Below are positions 16,530 through 23,452 of a stretch of DNA of 34,149 nucleotides, in pieces. The stretch's first letter is position 1. Every line of letters begins with the position of its first letter. Under the pieces are notes generated by a model. The model was not told the origin of the DNA, ran no database searches, and saw only the letters and a list, made by a program, of their open reading frames with translations. Both the position numbers and the translations under genes were made by a program. Source of the DNA: Lysobacterales bacterium (GTDB lineage Bacteria; Pseudomonadota; Gammaproteobacteria; Xanthomonadales; SZUA-38); the NCBI GenBank assembly GCA_030065125.1, contig JASJDM010000078.1, forward strand, positions 1-34,149, read 5' to 3'.

Positions 16530-17723
16530 ATGACGCCCTTTCGTCCGCACGGGAAGGGAACGTTGGCCGAAGCCAGCCTCCAGTCGTTCGTCATCGAACA
16601 GGCCAGCAGTGTCGGCCTGCTGGGCCTGGTGGGATTTGCTTACGCCGCCTGGTTCCGGCAGCACCGTGCCGCCATGGGGTTTGTCCTGCTGTTGTGGCTG
16701 GCCCTGGGGCTCGGAGCCACCCCCTTGGCAAAGCTGTCCGAGCTTTCCCTGGCCCATGATCTTACTCCCACGGTGTCCGGCTGGCTGCCCTGGAACCTGC
16801 TGCTGGTGGCCTCGCTGCCATCGTTCACCGTGGCCAGCCGGGCGTTTTTCGCGGTGATCGTGGTGCTGCTGCTGCAGCTCGGAATTCCGCTGATGATTGA
16901 TCCGGCCACCCTGGCCACCATGCCTTCCTTTTCCGAACGGATTGGCGCGCTGGCGCCCGGCAACCTGAGTCGCTGGCTGGCACCGTTGCCGCAGCTGGTG
17001 GTACTGGCTGCTGCATTTGTATTCTTCCTCCGCTGGCAGAAATCCGACCAGCTGACCGAGCTGGCGCTGTGCCTGATGGGCTCCCTGATGCTGTTGGGCG
17101 TCCTGCGGCCGGACTGGCTGTTCTGGTGCGTCGTGGGAGCGATGGCCCTGCTGATGCTGGGGGTGTTCATCACCACCCACCGGATGGCTTTTATTGACCC
17201 GCTGACCCACCAGTACAACCGGCGGGCTCTGGACTACACCCTGACTCACCTGTCACGCAAACGGCAGTTTGCCATTGGCATGCTGGACATCGATCACTTC
17301 AAGCGAATCAACGACCGGTTCGGCCACGACTTTGGCGACCACGTTCTGAGAATGGTGGCTGCCAGAATCCGCTCCGCCCGGGGTGCCCGGGTCTACCGTT
17401 ACGGCGGAGAGGAGTTCTGCCTGCTGTTCAAAGGCCGTTCCCTGCGCGAAGCCGTGCTCCGCTGCAACGTTGTCCGCGAGGCCGTGGCGGCCCGCCCCAT
17501 CGCCATGCGCAGCCCCAGGCGTCCCGCCCACAAACCACTCAAGAAATCGGCGTTCAGGGAAAAAGTACCCAGCGTCAAGGTCACCGTCAGCATTGGCCTG
17601 GCCCATTCCACCGAGGCGGATGCCGACCCTGCCGCGGTCATCGAGAAAGCTGACAAGAACCTGTACAAGGCCAAGAAAAACGGCCGCAATCAGGTCGTCT
17701 CCGGCCGCATCCGCAAATCCTGA
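16530..17723 (+). CDS. Membrane diguanylate cyclase (GGDEF)
   Basis: A 397-aa protein with six to seven hydrophobic helices (about 28-45, 50-65, 88-100, 105-122, 153-168, 180-215) followed by a cytoplasmic GGDEF domain that would make cyclic di-GMP from GTP. The active site is GGEEF (292-296), preceded by DPLTHQYNRRAL and MLDIDHFKRINDRFGHDFGD (251-270), so catalysis is plausible. The RxxD inhibitory site expected five residues upstream is absent (ARGA at 283-286), suggesting no product feedback there. A basic insertion of about 25 residues (RSPRRPAHKPLKKSAFREK) lies between the active loop and the closing VTVSIGLAHS. The ATG at 16530 has AAGGG 5 nt upstream; the frame is open further 5' across the NrtR-like gene. 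The membrane sensor region is not a type I can name. Confidence 0.9.
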   Translation: MTPFRPHGKGTLAEASLQSFVIEQASSVGLLGLVGFAYAAWFRQHRAAMGFVLLLWLALGLGATPLAKLSELSLAHDLTPTVSGWLPWNLLLVASLPSFTVASRAFFAVIVVLLLQLGIPLMIDPATLATMPSFSERIGALAPGNLSRWLAPLPQLVVLAAAFVFFLRWQKSDQLTELALCLMGSLMLLGVLRPDWLFWCVVGAMALLMLGVFITTHRMAFIDPLTHQYNRRALDYTLTHLSRKRQFAIGMLDIDHFKRINDRFGHDFGDHVLRMVAARIRSARGARVYRYGGEEFCLLFKGRSLREAVLRCNVVREAVAARPIAMRSPRRPAHKPLKKSAFREKVPSVKVTVSIGLAHSTEADADPAAVIEKADKNLYKAKKNGRNQVVSGRIRKS

Positions 17724-17752
17724 GACAGGGCCACGGCCCGCTGCCGGGCACG

Positions 17753-17794
17753 CTGTCAATTACCGCCAGCATTTAGCATAATGATATATCGTTA
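17753..17794 (+). promoter_or_regulatory. Promoter with overlapping palindromic operator
   Basis: CTGTCA (17753-17758) and CATAAT (17777-17782), 18 nt apart, fit a sigma-70 promoter (4/6 and 5/6). Overlapping the -10 box is TAATGATA-TATCGTTA (17779-17794), a 16-nt palindrome with one mismatch. The 10-mer ATAATGATAT within it recurs at 21944-21953, in the other promoter region of this gene block. The layout suits a repressor of TetR, PadR or MarR type; none is encoded in the window. Confidence 0.6.
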
Positions 17795-17836
17795 GTACAT
17801 TTGACCGGCGGCCGTCGCCGGGGCTGGAGGCGCGTA

Positions 17837-18145
17837 ATGTCGGCGTACATGATCATCTTTGCGGAAATCTCGGACCGGCAGAAATTCCTGGAGGGTTACA
17901 GCCGGGCGGCATCGGCCCTGGTGGAGCAGTACGGCGGGCGCTACCTGCTGCTGGGACCCGGCGGAATGGTGCTCGAAGGCCTGGACATGGAGTCGCCTTC
18001 GGTCGCCATCTCGGAGTGGCCCGACACGGACAGCGCCCTGGCGTTCTGGAATTCTGATGAGTACGCAGAGGCCAAAAAACTGCGGGAGGGCATTTCGCGG
18101 GTTGAGGTGGTTCTGATGGAAGGGGAGCTGATAAGCCATGGGTAA
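17837..18145 (+). CDS. DUF1330-type ferredoxin-like small protein
   Basis: A 102-aa protein of the DUF1330 dimeric alpha+beta barrel group: opening strand MSAYMIIFAEISDRQKFLEGY, central YGGRYLLLGPGGMVLEG, then VAISEWPDTDSALAFWNSDEYAEAKKLRE, which is the family's clearest signature (FPD/WPD ... FWNSDEYA). Members are small cytoplasmic proteins of uncertain activity that often sit in catabolic clusters, some acting as isomerase- or monooxygenase-like enzymes. The start at 17837 has GGAGG 7 nt upstream. It is the first gene of a five-gene plus-strand unit, and overlaps the following VOC gene by 8 nt, indicating translational coupling. Confidence 0.85.
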   Translation: MSAYMIIFAEISDRQKFLEGYSRAASALVEQYGGRYLLLGPGGMVLEGLDMESPSVAISEWPDTDSALAFWNSDEYAEAKKLREGISRVEVVLMEGELISHG

Positions 18146-18611
18146 CGTGATCAAACGAACCACGCTGATTGTGCGTGACATGGAACGCTCCATCCAGTGG
18201 TACCAGGCGGTGCTGGGCCTGTCCATCTGGTTCGACAAGCCGTTTACCCTGTCCGGCGTTGGCCTGGCGGCGGGCAAGGCCGGTGACGTGACCCGGCTGG
18301 TGATCCTGCAGGCCGAACATGACGAGATCGGCATGATTGGTCTGCTGCAGTGGGTGGATCCACCGCTGCCGGCGCCGGAGATTCCCACCGGGGTGAGCTA
18401 CGGTAACCCCACTTTCGTGGTGGCCAGTGACGATGCCCGCGAATGCTGGCGGCAGGCCAGGGAACTCGGCACCGGCATTCATGCGGAACCCCATGAATGG
18501 TCCACTGAAGGTGCCGATGGCCGCATCAAACATTTCGTCAGCGTGTCGCTGTTCGATCCGGATGGCCATTTCTACGAGATCAACCAGGTGCTGAAGATCA
18601 CCGACCCATGA
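18138..18611 (+). CDS. VOC-superfamily protein (glyoxalase/dioxygenase fold), first copy
   Basis: A 157-aa single-subunit vicinal oxygen chelate protein. Two beta-alpha-beta modules are visible: IKRTTLIVRDMERSIQWYQAVLGL (6-29) and a C-terminal module ending HFVSVSLFDPDGHFYEINQ (about 131-150). The first metal-ligand His of the family (HxxLxVxDxxRS) is Arg here (RTTLIVRDMERS), while the C-terminal Glu in HFYEI is kept, so classical metal binding is probably incomplete. It may be an isomerase, lyase or dioxygenase-like enzyme or a non-catalytic binding protein. It overlaps DUF1330 by 8 nt and is followed by the MDR reductase after 16 nt. A second VOC protein follows two genes later; the two share fold but little sequence. 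Confidence 0.85.
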   Translation: MGNVIKRTTLIVRDMERSIQWYQAVLGLSIWFDKPFTLSGVGLAAGKAGDVTRLVILQAEHDEIGMIGLLQWVDPPLPAPEIPTGVSYGNPTFVVASDDARECWRQARELGTGIHAEPHEWSTEGADGRIKHFVSVSLFDPDGHFYEINQVLKITDP

Positions 18612-18627
18612 ATGAGTCGTCGTCCCT

Positions 18628-19689
18628 GTGAGTGAAGCCGTGACTGAATTGGCAGAGGGCGTTAACTGCCAGTGGCGGATTGCCGCCCGGCCGGTAGGCA
18701 ACGTCAAGCGGGAAGATTTCGAGTACCGGGAAACGGAAATCCCCGAACCTGGCGAAGGCGAATTCCTGCTGCGAACCCTATACCTGGGGTTGGCCCCGGT
18801 GATGCGCATGTACATGCTGGGTGAGGCCGTGGCCCAGGCCCGGCCGCTGGAGATCGGGGACATCATTCACGGCCGCGGCGTCGCTGAAGTGGTGGCCTCC
18901 AAGCACCCGGACTATCAGGTCGGCGACGTGGTCCAGGGCCAACTGGGCTGGCAGACCTACAAGATATCCCGGGGCACACCGGGCGAGCGGTTTTTCAAGA
19001 TGCCGGTCAACGATATGCCCCTGGGCCATGCCGGTGGCACCCTGGGTATGACCGGGCTCAGCGCCTGGGGCGGCTGGATGCAATGCGCGGATGCCCGGCC
19101 GGGAGACCGTGTACTGGTGTCCGGCGCGGCCGGCGGCGTCGGTACCCTGGTGGTGCAGATGGCCCGTATCCAGGGCTGCCACGTGACCGCCATGGCCGGC
19201 GGTCCGGAAAAATGCCGCTTCCTGGAGGAGCTGGGCTGTGACCGGACCATTGACTACAAGAGTGAAGACCTGGCCGGGCGCTTGCCCGAGCTGTTTCCCG
19301 ATGGCATTGACGTGTACTTCGACAACGTAGGCGGGGATACGCTGTCGGCGTGCCTGGACAACCTCGCAATGGGTGCCCGCATCGTGCTGTGCGGGTCCAT
19401 ATCCGAGTACCTGCTGGACGAACCCTACGGGCTGATGAACTACACCCGGCTGCGTTCGGTCAACGGCACCATGCGGGGCTTTTTTGTATACAACTTCTGG
19501 GACCGCTTCGATGAATGCGTCGAGCAGCTGGCGGGCTGGATTCGCGCCGGCCAGCTGCGGCCGGTGGAGCAGGTCATCGAGGGATTCCATCGAATGCCCG
19601 AGGCCCTGGCCCGCTTGTATGACGGGGTCAACGTCGGGGTGCAGATCTGCCAGGTCAGAGCCGACCTGCTTCATGGAGAAACCAAATGA
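18628..19689 (+). CDS. MDR-family NADP-dependent 2-alkenal reductase (CurA-like)
   Basis: A 353-aa zinc-free medium-chain dehydrogenase/reductase of the leukotriene B4 dehydrogenase/CurA group, which reduce the C=C bond of enals, enones and curcumin-like compounds with NADPH. Signatures: LRTLYLGLAPVMRMYM (equivalent to the usual LYLSxDPYMRxRM), nucleotide-binding VLVSGAAGGVGTLVVQMAR, DVYFDNVGGDTLSACL, and the closing VIEGFHRMPEALARLYDGVNVG. The start is uncertain: GTG at 18628 gives the listed length, and GTG at 18640 is possible, neither with a strong ribosome binding site. It follows a VOC gene by 16 nt and overlaps the next VOC gene by 4 nt (ATGA), supporting one operon. The natural substrate is unknown. 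Confidence 0.9.
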   Translation: MSEAVTELAEGVNCQWRIAARPVGNVKREDFEYRETEIPEPGEGEFLLRTLYLGLAPVMRMYMLGEAVAQARPLEIGDIIHGRGVAEVVASKHPDYQVGDVVQGQLGWQTYKISRGTPGERFFKMPVNDMPLGHAGGTLGMTGLSAWGGWMQCADARPGDRVLVSGAAGGVGTLVVQMARIQGCHVTAMAGGPEKCRFLEELGCDRTIDYKSEDLAGRLPELFPDGIDVYFDNVGGDTLSACLDNLAMGARIVLCGSISEYLLDEPYGLMNYTRLRSVNGTMRGFFVYNFWDRFDECVEQLAGWIRAGQLRPVEQVIEGFHRMPEALARLYDGVNVGVQICQVRADLLHGETK

Positions 19690-20144
19690 CAGACAACACA
19701 GGTGGCGTTCGTTTTCAGCGGGGAAATTTTGTCGTCAGCGACCTGGAACGGGCGCTGGTGCTGTATCGCGATGTGCTGGGTATGAAGCTGGACTTCGTCA
19801 AGGACTCACCGGACGATTCCTACTCGTACCCGGTATTTGAAATCGACCGCCAGGCCACCATGCGCTTCGCCGTACTCAGCACCGAAACCCAGGTCCGGAC
19901 CATGGCCCTGACCGAGATCAGGGGCATGGATCTGCCGCCGGTACCCCATCCCCGGCGGTCGGCCATCGTGCTGGAAATCCAGGATGTTGACGGCGTGCTG
20001 CGGCGCGCCAGGGATGCCGGGTTTCACGTTTACGAGGAAGAGCGCCTGGTCACCCACGACGGCCGGGTGGGCCGGGAAGTGGGAATCGTGGACGATGACG
20101 ACAACCTGGTTGTGATTTACCACATTCCCGCGGCCGCTTCGTGA
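19686..20144 (+). CDS. VOC-superfamily protein, second copy
   Basis: A 152-aa VOC-fold protein. The first module is FQRGNFVVSDLERALVLYRD (9-28) and the second is AIVLEIQDVDGVLRRARDAG with closing REVGIVDDDDNLVVIYH. The first metal-ligand position, normally His, is Arg (RGNFVVSD), as in the other VOC protein of this operon. The second-module Glu of the family motif (DPDGxxxE) is also lost (DDDDNLVVI). It therefore probably lacks the classic metal site of glyoxalase I and extradiol dioxygenases. The ATG has GGAG 7 nt upstream and overlaps the reductase stop by 4 nt. An alpha/beta hydrolase gene follows after 36 nt. The function is unknown beyond the fold. Confidence 0.85.
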   Translation: MTDNTGGVRFQRGNFVVSDLERALVLYRDVLGMKLDFVKDSPDDSYSYPVFEIDRQATMRFAVLSTETQVRTMALTEIRGMDLPPVPHPRRSAIVLEIQDVDGVLRRARDAGFHVYEEERLVTHDGRVGREVGIVDDDDNLVVIYHIPAAAS

Positions 20145-20180
20145 ACCAGCAACGCCTCGCCGGCGTCGAGGCCTGACCCC

Positions 20181-20984
20181 ATGCGCCTGAAATACCTGGA
20201 CACCCGTCATGGCCAGGTCCATGCGCGTTCGTGGACCGCCGACCAGGGCACGACCGAGCCGACCCTGGTCTGCCTGCACCCGATTCCCTACAGCGGTGCC
20301 TTCTTTGAAACGGTGGCGCCGTACCTGGGTTCCGGACGCAACCTGGTGGCCCTGGATTACCCGGGATATGGCGGGTCGCCGCTGCCGGAAAGCCGGCTGG
20401 ATATCACCCAGCTGGCCGAAACCGTTCAGGATTGCCTGGACGCACTGGAGTCTGATTATCCATTTGACCTCCTCGGCTTCCACACCGGCTGCCTGGTGGC
20501 AGCGGAAACCGCCCGGCTGGCCCCTCTGCGGGTGTCGCGGCTGGTGTTGGTGGACGTGCCGCTGTTCGAGGAGGCGGATCGCCGGGAACGGCTGGAGTCC
20601 ACGCCGGACCGGGTTGCACTGTCTCCCGATCTGGAATCCCTGGAAGGGGCCTGGGCATTCAACGTCACCCGCTTGAGCAAGGTCACGTCACTGGAGCGTG
20701 CCCACCAGCTTTTCGTGGAGCAGCTGCGAGCAGGTTCCCGCTCGAACTGGGGATTTCTTGCCGCCTTCGAATTTCCGGCCGAGAGCTGCCTGGCCGGTGT
20801 TGGCACGCCGGCCCGCGTGGTCGCTACAGCTTCGCCTCTGCTGGAGGGCACCCGCCGGGCAGCGGATCTGATGCCGGCGGCGGAGCTGGTGGAGCTTCCA
20901 GAGATTCGCGGGGCCGCGTTCGAAGCCCACGCGGAGGAAATCGCCGATCAGGTCAACGCCTTCCTGGCGGGCGCGCCGGTTTGA
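20181..20984 (+). CDS. Alpha/beta hydrolase with His at the nucleophile position
   Basis: A 267-aa alpha/beta-hydrolase fold protein: strand and oxyanion region LVCLHPIPYSG (29-39), VALDYPGYGGSP (56-67), nucleophile elbow region DLLGFHTGCLVAAETA (96-111), RLVLVDVPLF and a C-terminal helix EEIADQVNAFL. The elbow motif Gly-x-Ser-x-Gly reads G99-F-H101-T-G103, so the usual Ser is replaced by His; the codon CAC is at 20481-20483. A possible catalytic His is in FEAHAEEI. Thr102 may or may not serve. It may be a non-hydrolytic member of the fold, or use a different mechanism. ATG 20181 has GAGG 9 nt upstream. It ends the five-gene unit, with a strong hairpin at 20990-21013 after it. Confidence 0.85.
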   Translation: MRLKYLDTRHGQVHARSWTADQGTTEPTLVCLHPIPYSGAFFETVAPYLGSGRNLVALDYPGYGGSPLPESRLDITQLAETVQDCLDALESDYPFDLLGFHTGCLVAAETARLAPLRVSRLVLVDVPLFEEADRRERLESTPDRVALSPDLESLEGAWAFNVTRLSKVTSLERAHQLFVEQLRAGSRSNWGFLAAFEFPAESCLAGVGTPARVVATASPLLEGTRRAADLMPAAELVELPEIRGAAFEAHAEEIADQVNAFLAGAPV

Positions 20985-20989
20985 CCGTG

Positions 20990-21013
20990 GACCGGCGGCA
21001 GACGCCGCCGGTC
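20990..21013. terminator. GC-rich hairpin between convergent genes
   Basis: GACCGGCGGC and GCCGCCGGTC form a perfect 10-bp stem with loop AGAC. It lies in the 39-nt gap where the VOC/hydrolase operon (plus) converges on the DUF1838 gene (minus), so it can act on both. No T run follows, so a rho-independent terminator is possible but not typical. Confidence 0.55.
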
Positions 21014-21023
21014 GAACCTGGCG

Positions 21024-21905
21024 TCACTGGCGCTTGGGCGCCGTGACCTTGCCTTCCCGCACGTCCCGGAAGTAGGACCAGCTGGTCACGTTGCGGCGCT
21101 GGTCATCCAGTGGCGGCGGCGACGTGTATTCCGGGTAGTGCTGTCGGATCTGCTCCTTCATGGTGTCGGACAGCTCGTCCCAGGAGTCCAGCTTGTGCCC
21201 CGCGGTATGCATATAGATCACGCCTTCGCGGCCGCCCATTTTCATCCAGGGAAGCCAGTCTGACATCCGCACCCACCCCACCTTGGCCGGCGCGGTATTG
21301 AGTTCAGGGTCCAGCAGGCTGTCCTTGTTGCCGAAAAAATTAAACATTTCGGTAGCGTGGTAGGTGCCACCGATCTCCGGCTGGAATTCGCCGGCCAGGG
21401 GGTTGGGGTAGAACAGCGGAACCGTGCTGGTCATCCACCAGTGGTCGTTGGCGATGGTGCCGCGGAATCCGGCCGGATTGCCGTCGCGGCCCATCTCGTG
21501 AGCCTGGAAGTTAACCGGGTCGTTGGCCACGTGCAGGACTTCAACGGTTTCACCCGTCCAGGGATTCTCCCAGGAAGAGAGGACCTCGCCGGTCTTGGGG
21601 TCCTTGTAGAGCAGTATTTCCCGGGATACCAGCTTGTAGCCCTTGCCGCGCTCGGGGTGGTCCACGGTGGAACAGGCCCGGGTGTTCATGCCCTCGACCT
21701 TGAACAGCACCTTGTCGCGCTCTCCCATGCGCCGGGAGTAAGCGTTTCCAAACCAGTACCAGGTGACGGCCTCGCCATCGACCAGCGAGCACTGGATTTT
21801 CCGGTTGATGGTCAGGGCATCGGACGGATTTTCGGGGTCCAGCTGGTCGGCGGCGATCGACAGCTGGGAAACACAGGCCAGGGCCAGGATGATCGTTCGG
21901 ATCAC
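21024..21905 (-). CDS. Exported DUF1838-family protein
   Basis: A 293-aa protein starting at GTG 21905 with AAGGAG 8 nt upstream. Residues 1-19 form a signal peptide (MIRTIILALACVSQLSIAA). The mature part matches the DUF1838 pattern: TINRKIQCSLVDGEAVTWYWFGNAYS near the start, LFKVEGMNTRAC, KLVSREILLYKDPKTGEVLSSWENPWTGETVEVLHVANDPVN in the middle, and GVIYMHTAGHKL near the end. The family is of unknown function, often exported and often found near aromatic-compound or sphingomonad-type catabolic genes. No catalytic motif is clear. It is transcribed away from the aldehyde dehydrogenase gene, from a shared palindromic promoter region (21942-21963), so the two are likely co-regulated. Confidence 0.85.
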   Translation of the reverse strand: MIRTIILALACVSQLSIAADQLDPENPSDALTINRKIQCSLVDGEAVTWYWFGNAYSRRMGERDKVLFKVEGMNTRACSTVDHPERGKGYKLVSREILLYKDPKTGEVLSSWENPWTGETVEVLHVANDPVNFQAHEMGRDGNPAGFRGTIANDHWWMTSTVPLFYPNPLAGEFQPEIGGTYHATEMFNFFGNKDSLLDPELNTAPAKVGWVRMSDWLPWMKMGGREGVIYMHTAGHKLDSWDELSDTMKEQIRQHYPEYTSPPPLDDQRRNVTSWSYFRDVREGKVTAPKRQ

Positions 21906-21941
21906 GACTGTTCTCCTTGGGAAATGCGTTGGAAAAGATTG

Positions 21942-21963
21942 ATATAATGATATGACATTATAT
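21942..21963. promoter_or_regulatory. Shared divergent promoter and palindromic operator
   Basis: ATATAATG (21942-21949) and CATTATAT (21956-21963) form a perfect 8-6-8 palindrome in the 89-nt gap between the divergent DUF1838 and aldehyde dehydrogenase genes. Each arm contains TATAAT, one facing each gene (21943-21948 plus, 21962-21957 minus), so both -10 boxes are inside the operator. The -35 boxes are not clear. The 10-mer ATAATGATAT (21944-21953) is shared with the operator at 17778-17787. Confidence 0.65.
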
Positions 21964-21994
21964 TTTCTTCAGCAAAGATGGTACGGACCTACCC

Positions 21995-23452
21995 ATGAGC
22001 CAGCCTCCCCATGCCAGCAACCCGCCGGCGGAACCGCGGATTCTGCAGGTGCGCAACCCCAGGACCGGTCAGGCCGACTACCAGATCAAGGTTTGCAGTA
22101 CGGCTGAGCTGGAAACCATGGCAATGGCGCTGCGGGCCGCCCAGCCCGACTGGCGCTCCCGGGGACTGGCGGAACGCATCCAGGTGCTGCAGCGCTGGAG
22201 CGAGGCGCTGGAACAGTCCAGCCCCGACGTCATCGAAGCACTGGCGGGGGACACGGGCCGCCAGGCCATCAGCGAGGCCGAGGTGAAGGGCCTGCTGGGT
22301 GCGATTCAGCGCTGGACGCTGCAGGCGCCGGACCTGCTGAAGACCGAGGCCAGGGACTCCGTCGTGTTTCCCCATATCCGCCTGGATACCCAGTTGGTGC
22401 CCTTTCCCCTGGTGGGGGTCATCAGCCCCTGGAATTTCCCGCTGACCCTGTCATTTATCGATGCCATCCCGGCGCTGCTGGCAGGCTGTTCGGTGCTGAT
22501 CAAACCCAGCGAGGTGACGCCCCGGTTCGTTGAGCCGGTAGCGGCCAGCCTGGCCGCGGTCCCGGGACTGGCCAGGGTATTGCGTTTTGCCACCGGCGAC
22601 GGAGAAACCGGTGCGGCGCTGATCCAGCAGGTGGACGCAGTTGCCTTTACCGGCAGCGTCGCCACCGGCCGTAAGGTGGGACAGGCGGCGGCCGCGGCGT
22701 TCATTCCGGCATTCCTGGAGCTGGGCGGCAAAGACCCGGCGCTGGTGCTGGATGACGCCGACCTGGAGCGGGCAAGCACCGCGCTGCTTCGGGGCAGCGT
22801 CCAGGCCACGGGCCAGGCCTGCCAGTCCATCGAGCGCATTTACGTGCACCAGTCCATTTTCCCGCAGTTCGTGGACCGGCTGGTGGAGAAAGCCCGGCAG
22901 GTTCGCCTGACCCACCCGGAACTGGCCGGCAACGTCCTCGGGCCGCTGATCTTCGACCGCCAGGCTGACATCATCCGGCGCCATCTGGACGACGCCGTCG
23001 AGCGGGGCGCCCGCATACGCTGCGGCGGCGAGATCCTCGACCTGGGCGGTGGCCTCTGGCTCGAGCCCACGGTGCTTACCGACGTGAATCACGACATGCT
23101 GGTCATGACCGAAGAAACTTTCGGCCCGGTGATGCCGGTGATGGCTTTTGCCGACGACGACCAGGCCGTGGCGCTGGCCAACGATACCGAGTTCGGCCTC
23201 TCGGGCTGCGTGTTTTCCCAGGACCTGGACCGGGCCAGGCGTATCGCCGAGCAGATCGACGCCGGCGGTATCAGCATCAACGACGCCGCCCTGACCGCCA
23301 TGGTGCACGAGATAGAAAAAAACAGCTTCCGCCGTTCCGGGCTGGGCGCTTCACGCATGGGACCCACCGGGCTGCTCCGATTCCTGCGGCACAAGGCCAT
23401 GTACATCAACCAGGGGGAGGTTGTGCCCATTGAAGCGCTCACCGAAAAGTAA
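21995..23452 (+). CDS. NAD(P)-dependent aldehyde dehydrogenase
   Basis: A 485-aa aldehyde dehydrogenase superfamily enzyme oxidising an aldehyde to an acid. Catalytic residues are E242 (LELGGKDP) and C276 (GQACQSIERIYV); the cofactor region reads GVISPWNFPLTLSFIDAIPAL, IKPSEVTP and AFTGSVATGRKVG; TEETFGPVMPVM and EFGLSGCVFS are C-terminal family motifs. It is only moderately similar to the coniferyl-type enzyme at 14019-15458, so they are different subfamilies. The ATG at 21995 has no strong ribosome binding site. It starts downstream of the divergent palindromic promoter and overlaps the amine oxidase gene by 23 nt, so the two form an operon; an amine oxidase product could be its aldehyde substrate. 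Substrate not known. Confidence 0.92.
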   Translation: MSQPPHASNPPAEPRILQVRNPRTGQADYQIKVCSTAELETMAMALRAAQPDWRSRGLAERIQVLQRWSEALEQSSPDVIEALAGDTGRQAISEAEVKGLLGAIQRWTLQAPDLLKTEARDSVVFPHIRLDTQLVPFPLVGVISPWNFPLTLSFIDAIPALLAGCSVLIKPSEVTPRFVEPVAASLAAVPGLARVLRFATGDGETGAALIQQVDAVAFTGSVATGRKVGQAAAAAFIPAFLELGGKDPALVLDDADLERASTALLRGSVQATGQACQSIERIYVHQSIFPQFVDRLVEKARQVRLTHPELAGNVLGPLIFDRQADIIRRHLDDAVERGARIRCGGEILDLGGGLWLEPTVLTDVNHDMLVMTEETFGPVMPVMAFADDDQAVALANDTEFGLSGCVFSQDLDRARRIAEQIDAGGISINDAALTAMVHEIEKNSFRRSGLGASRMGPTGLLRFLRHKAMYINQGEVVPIEALTEK

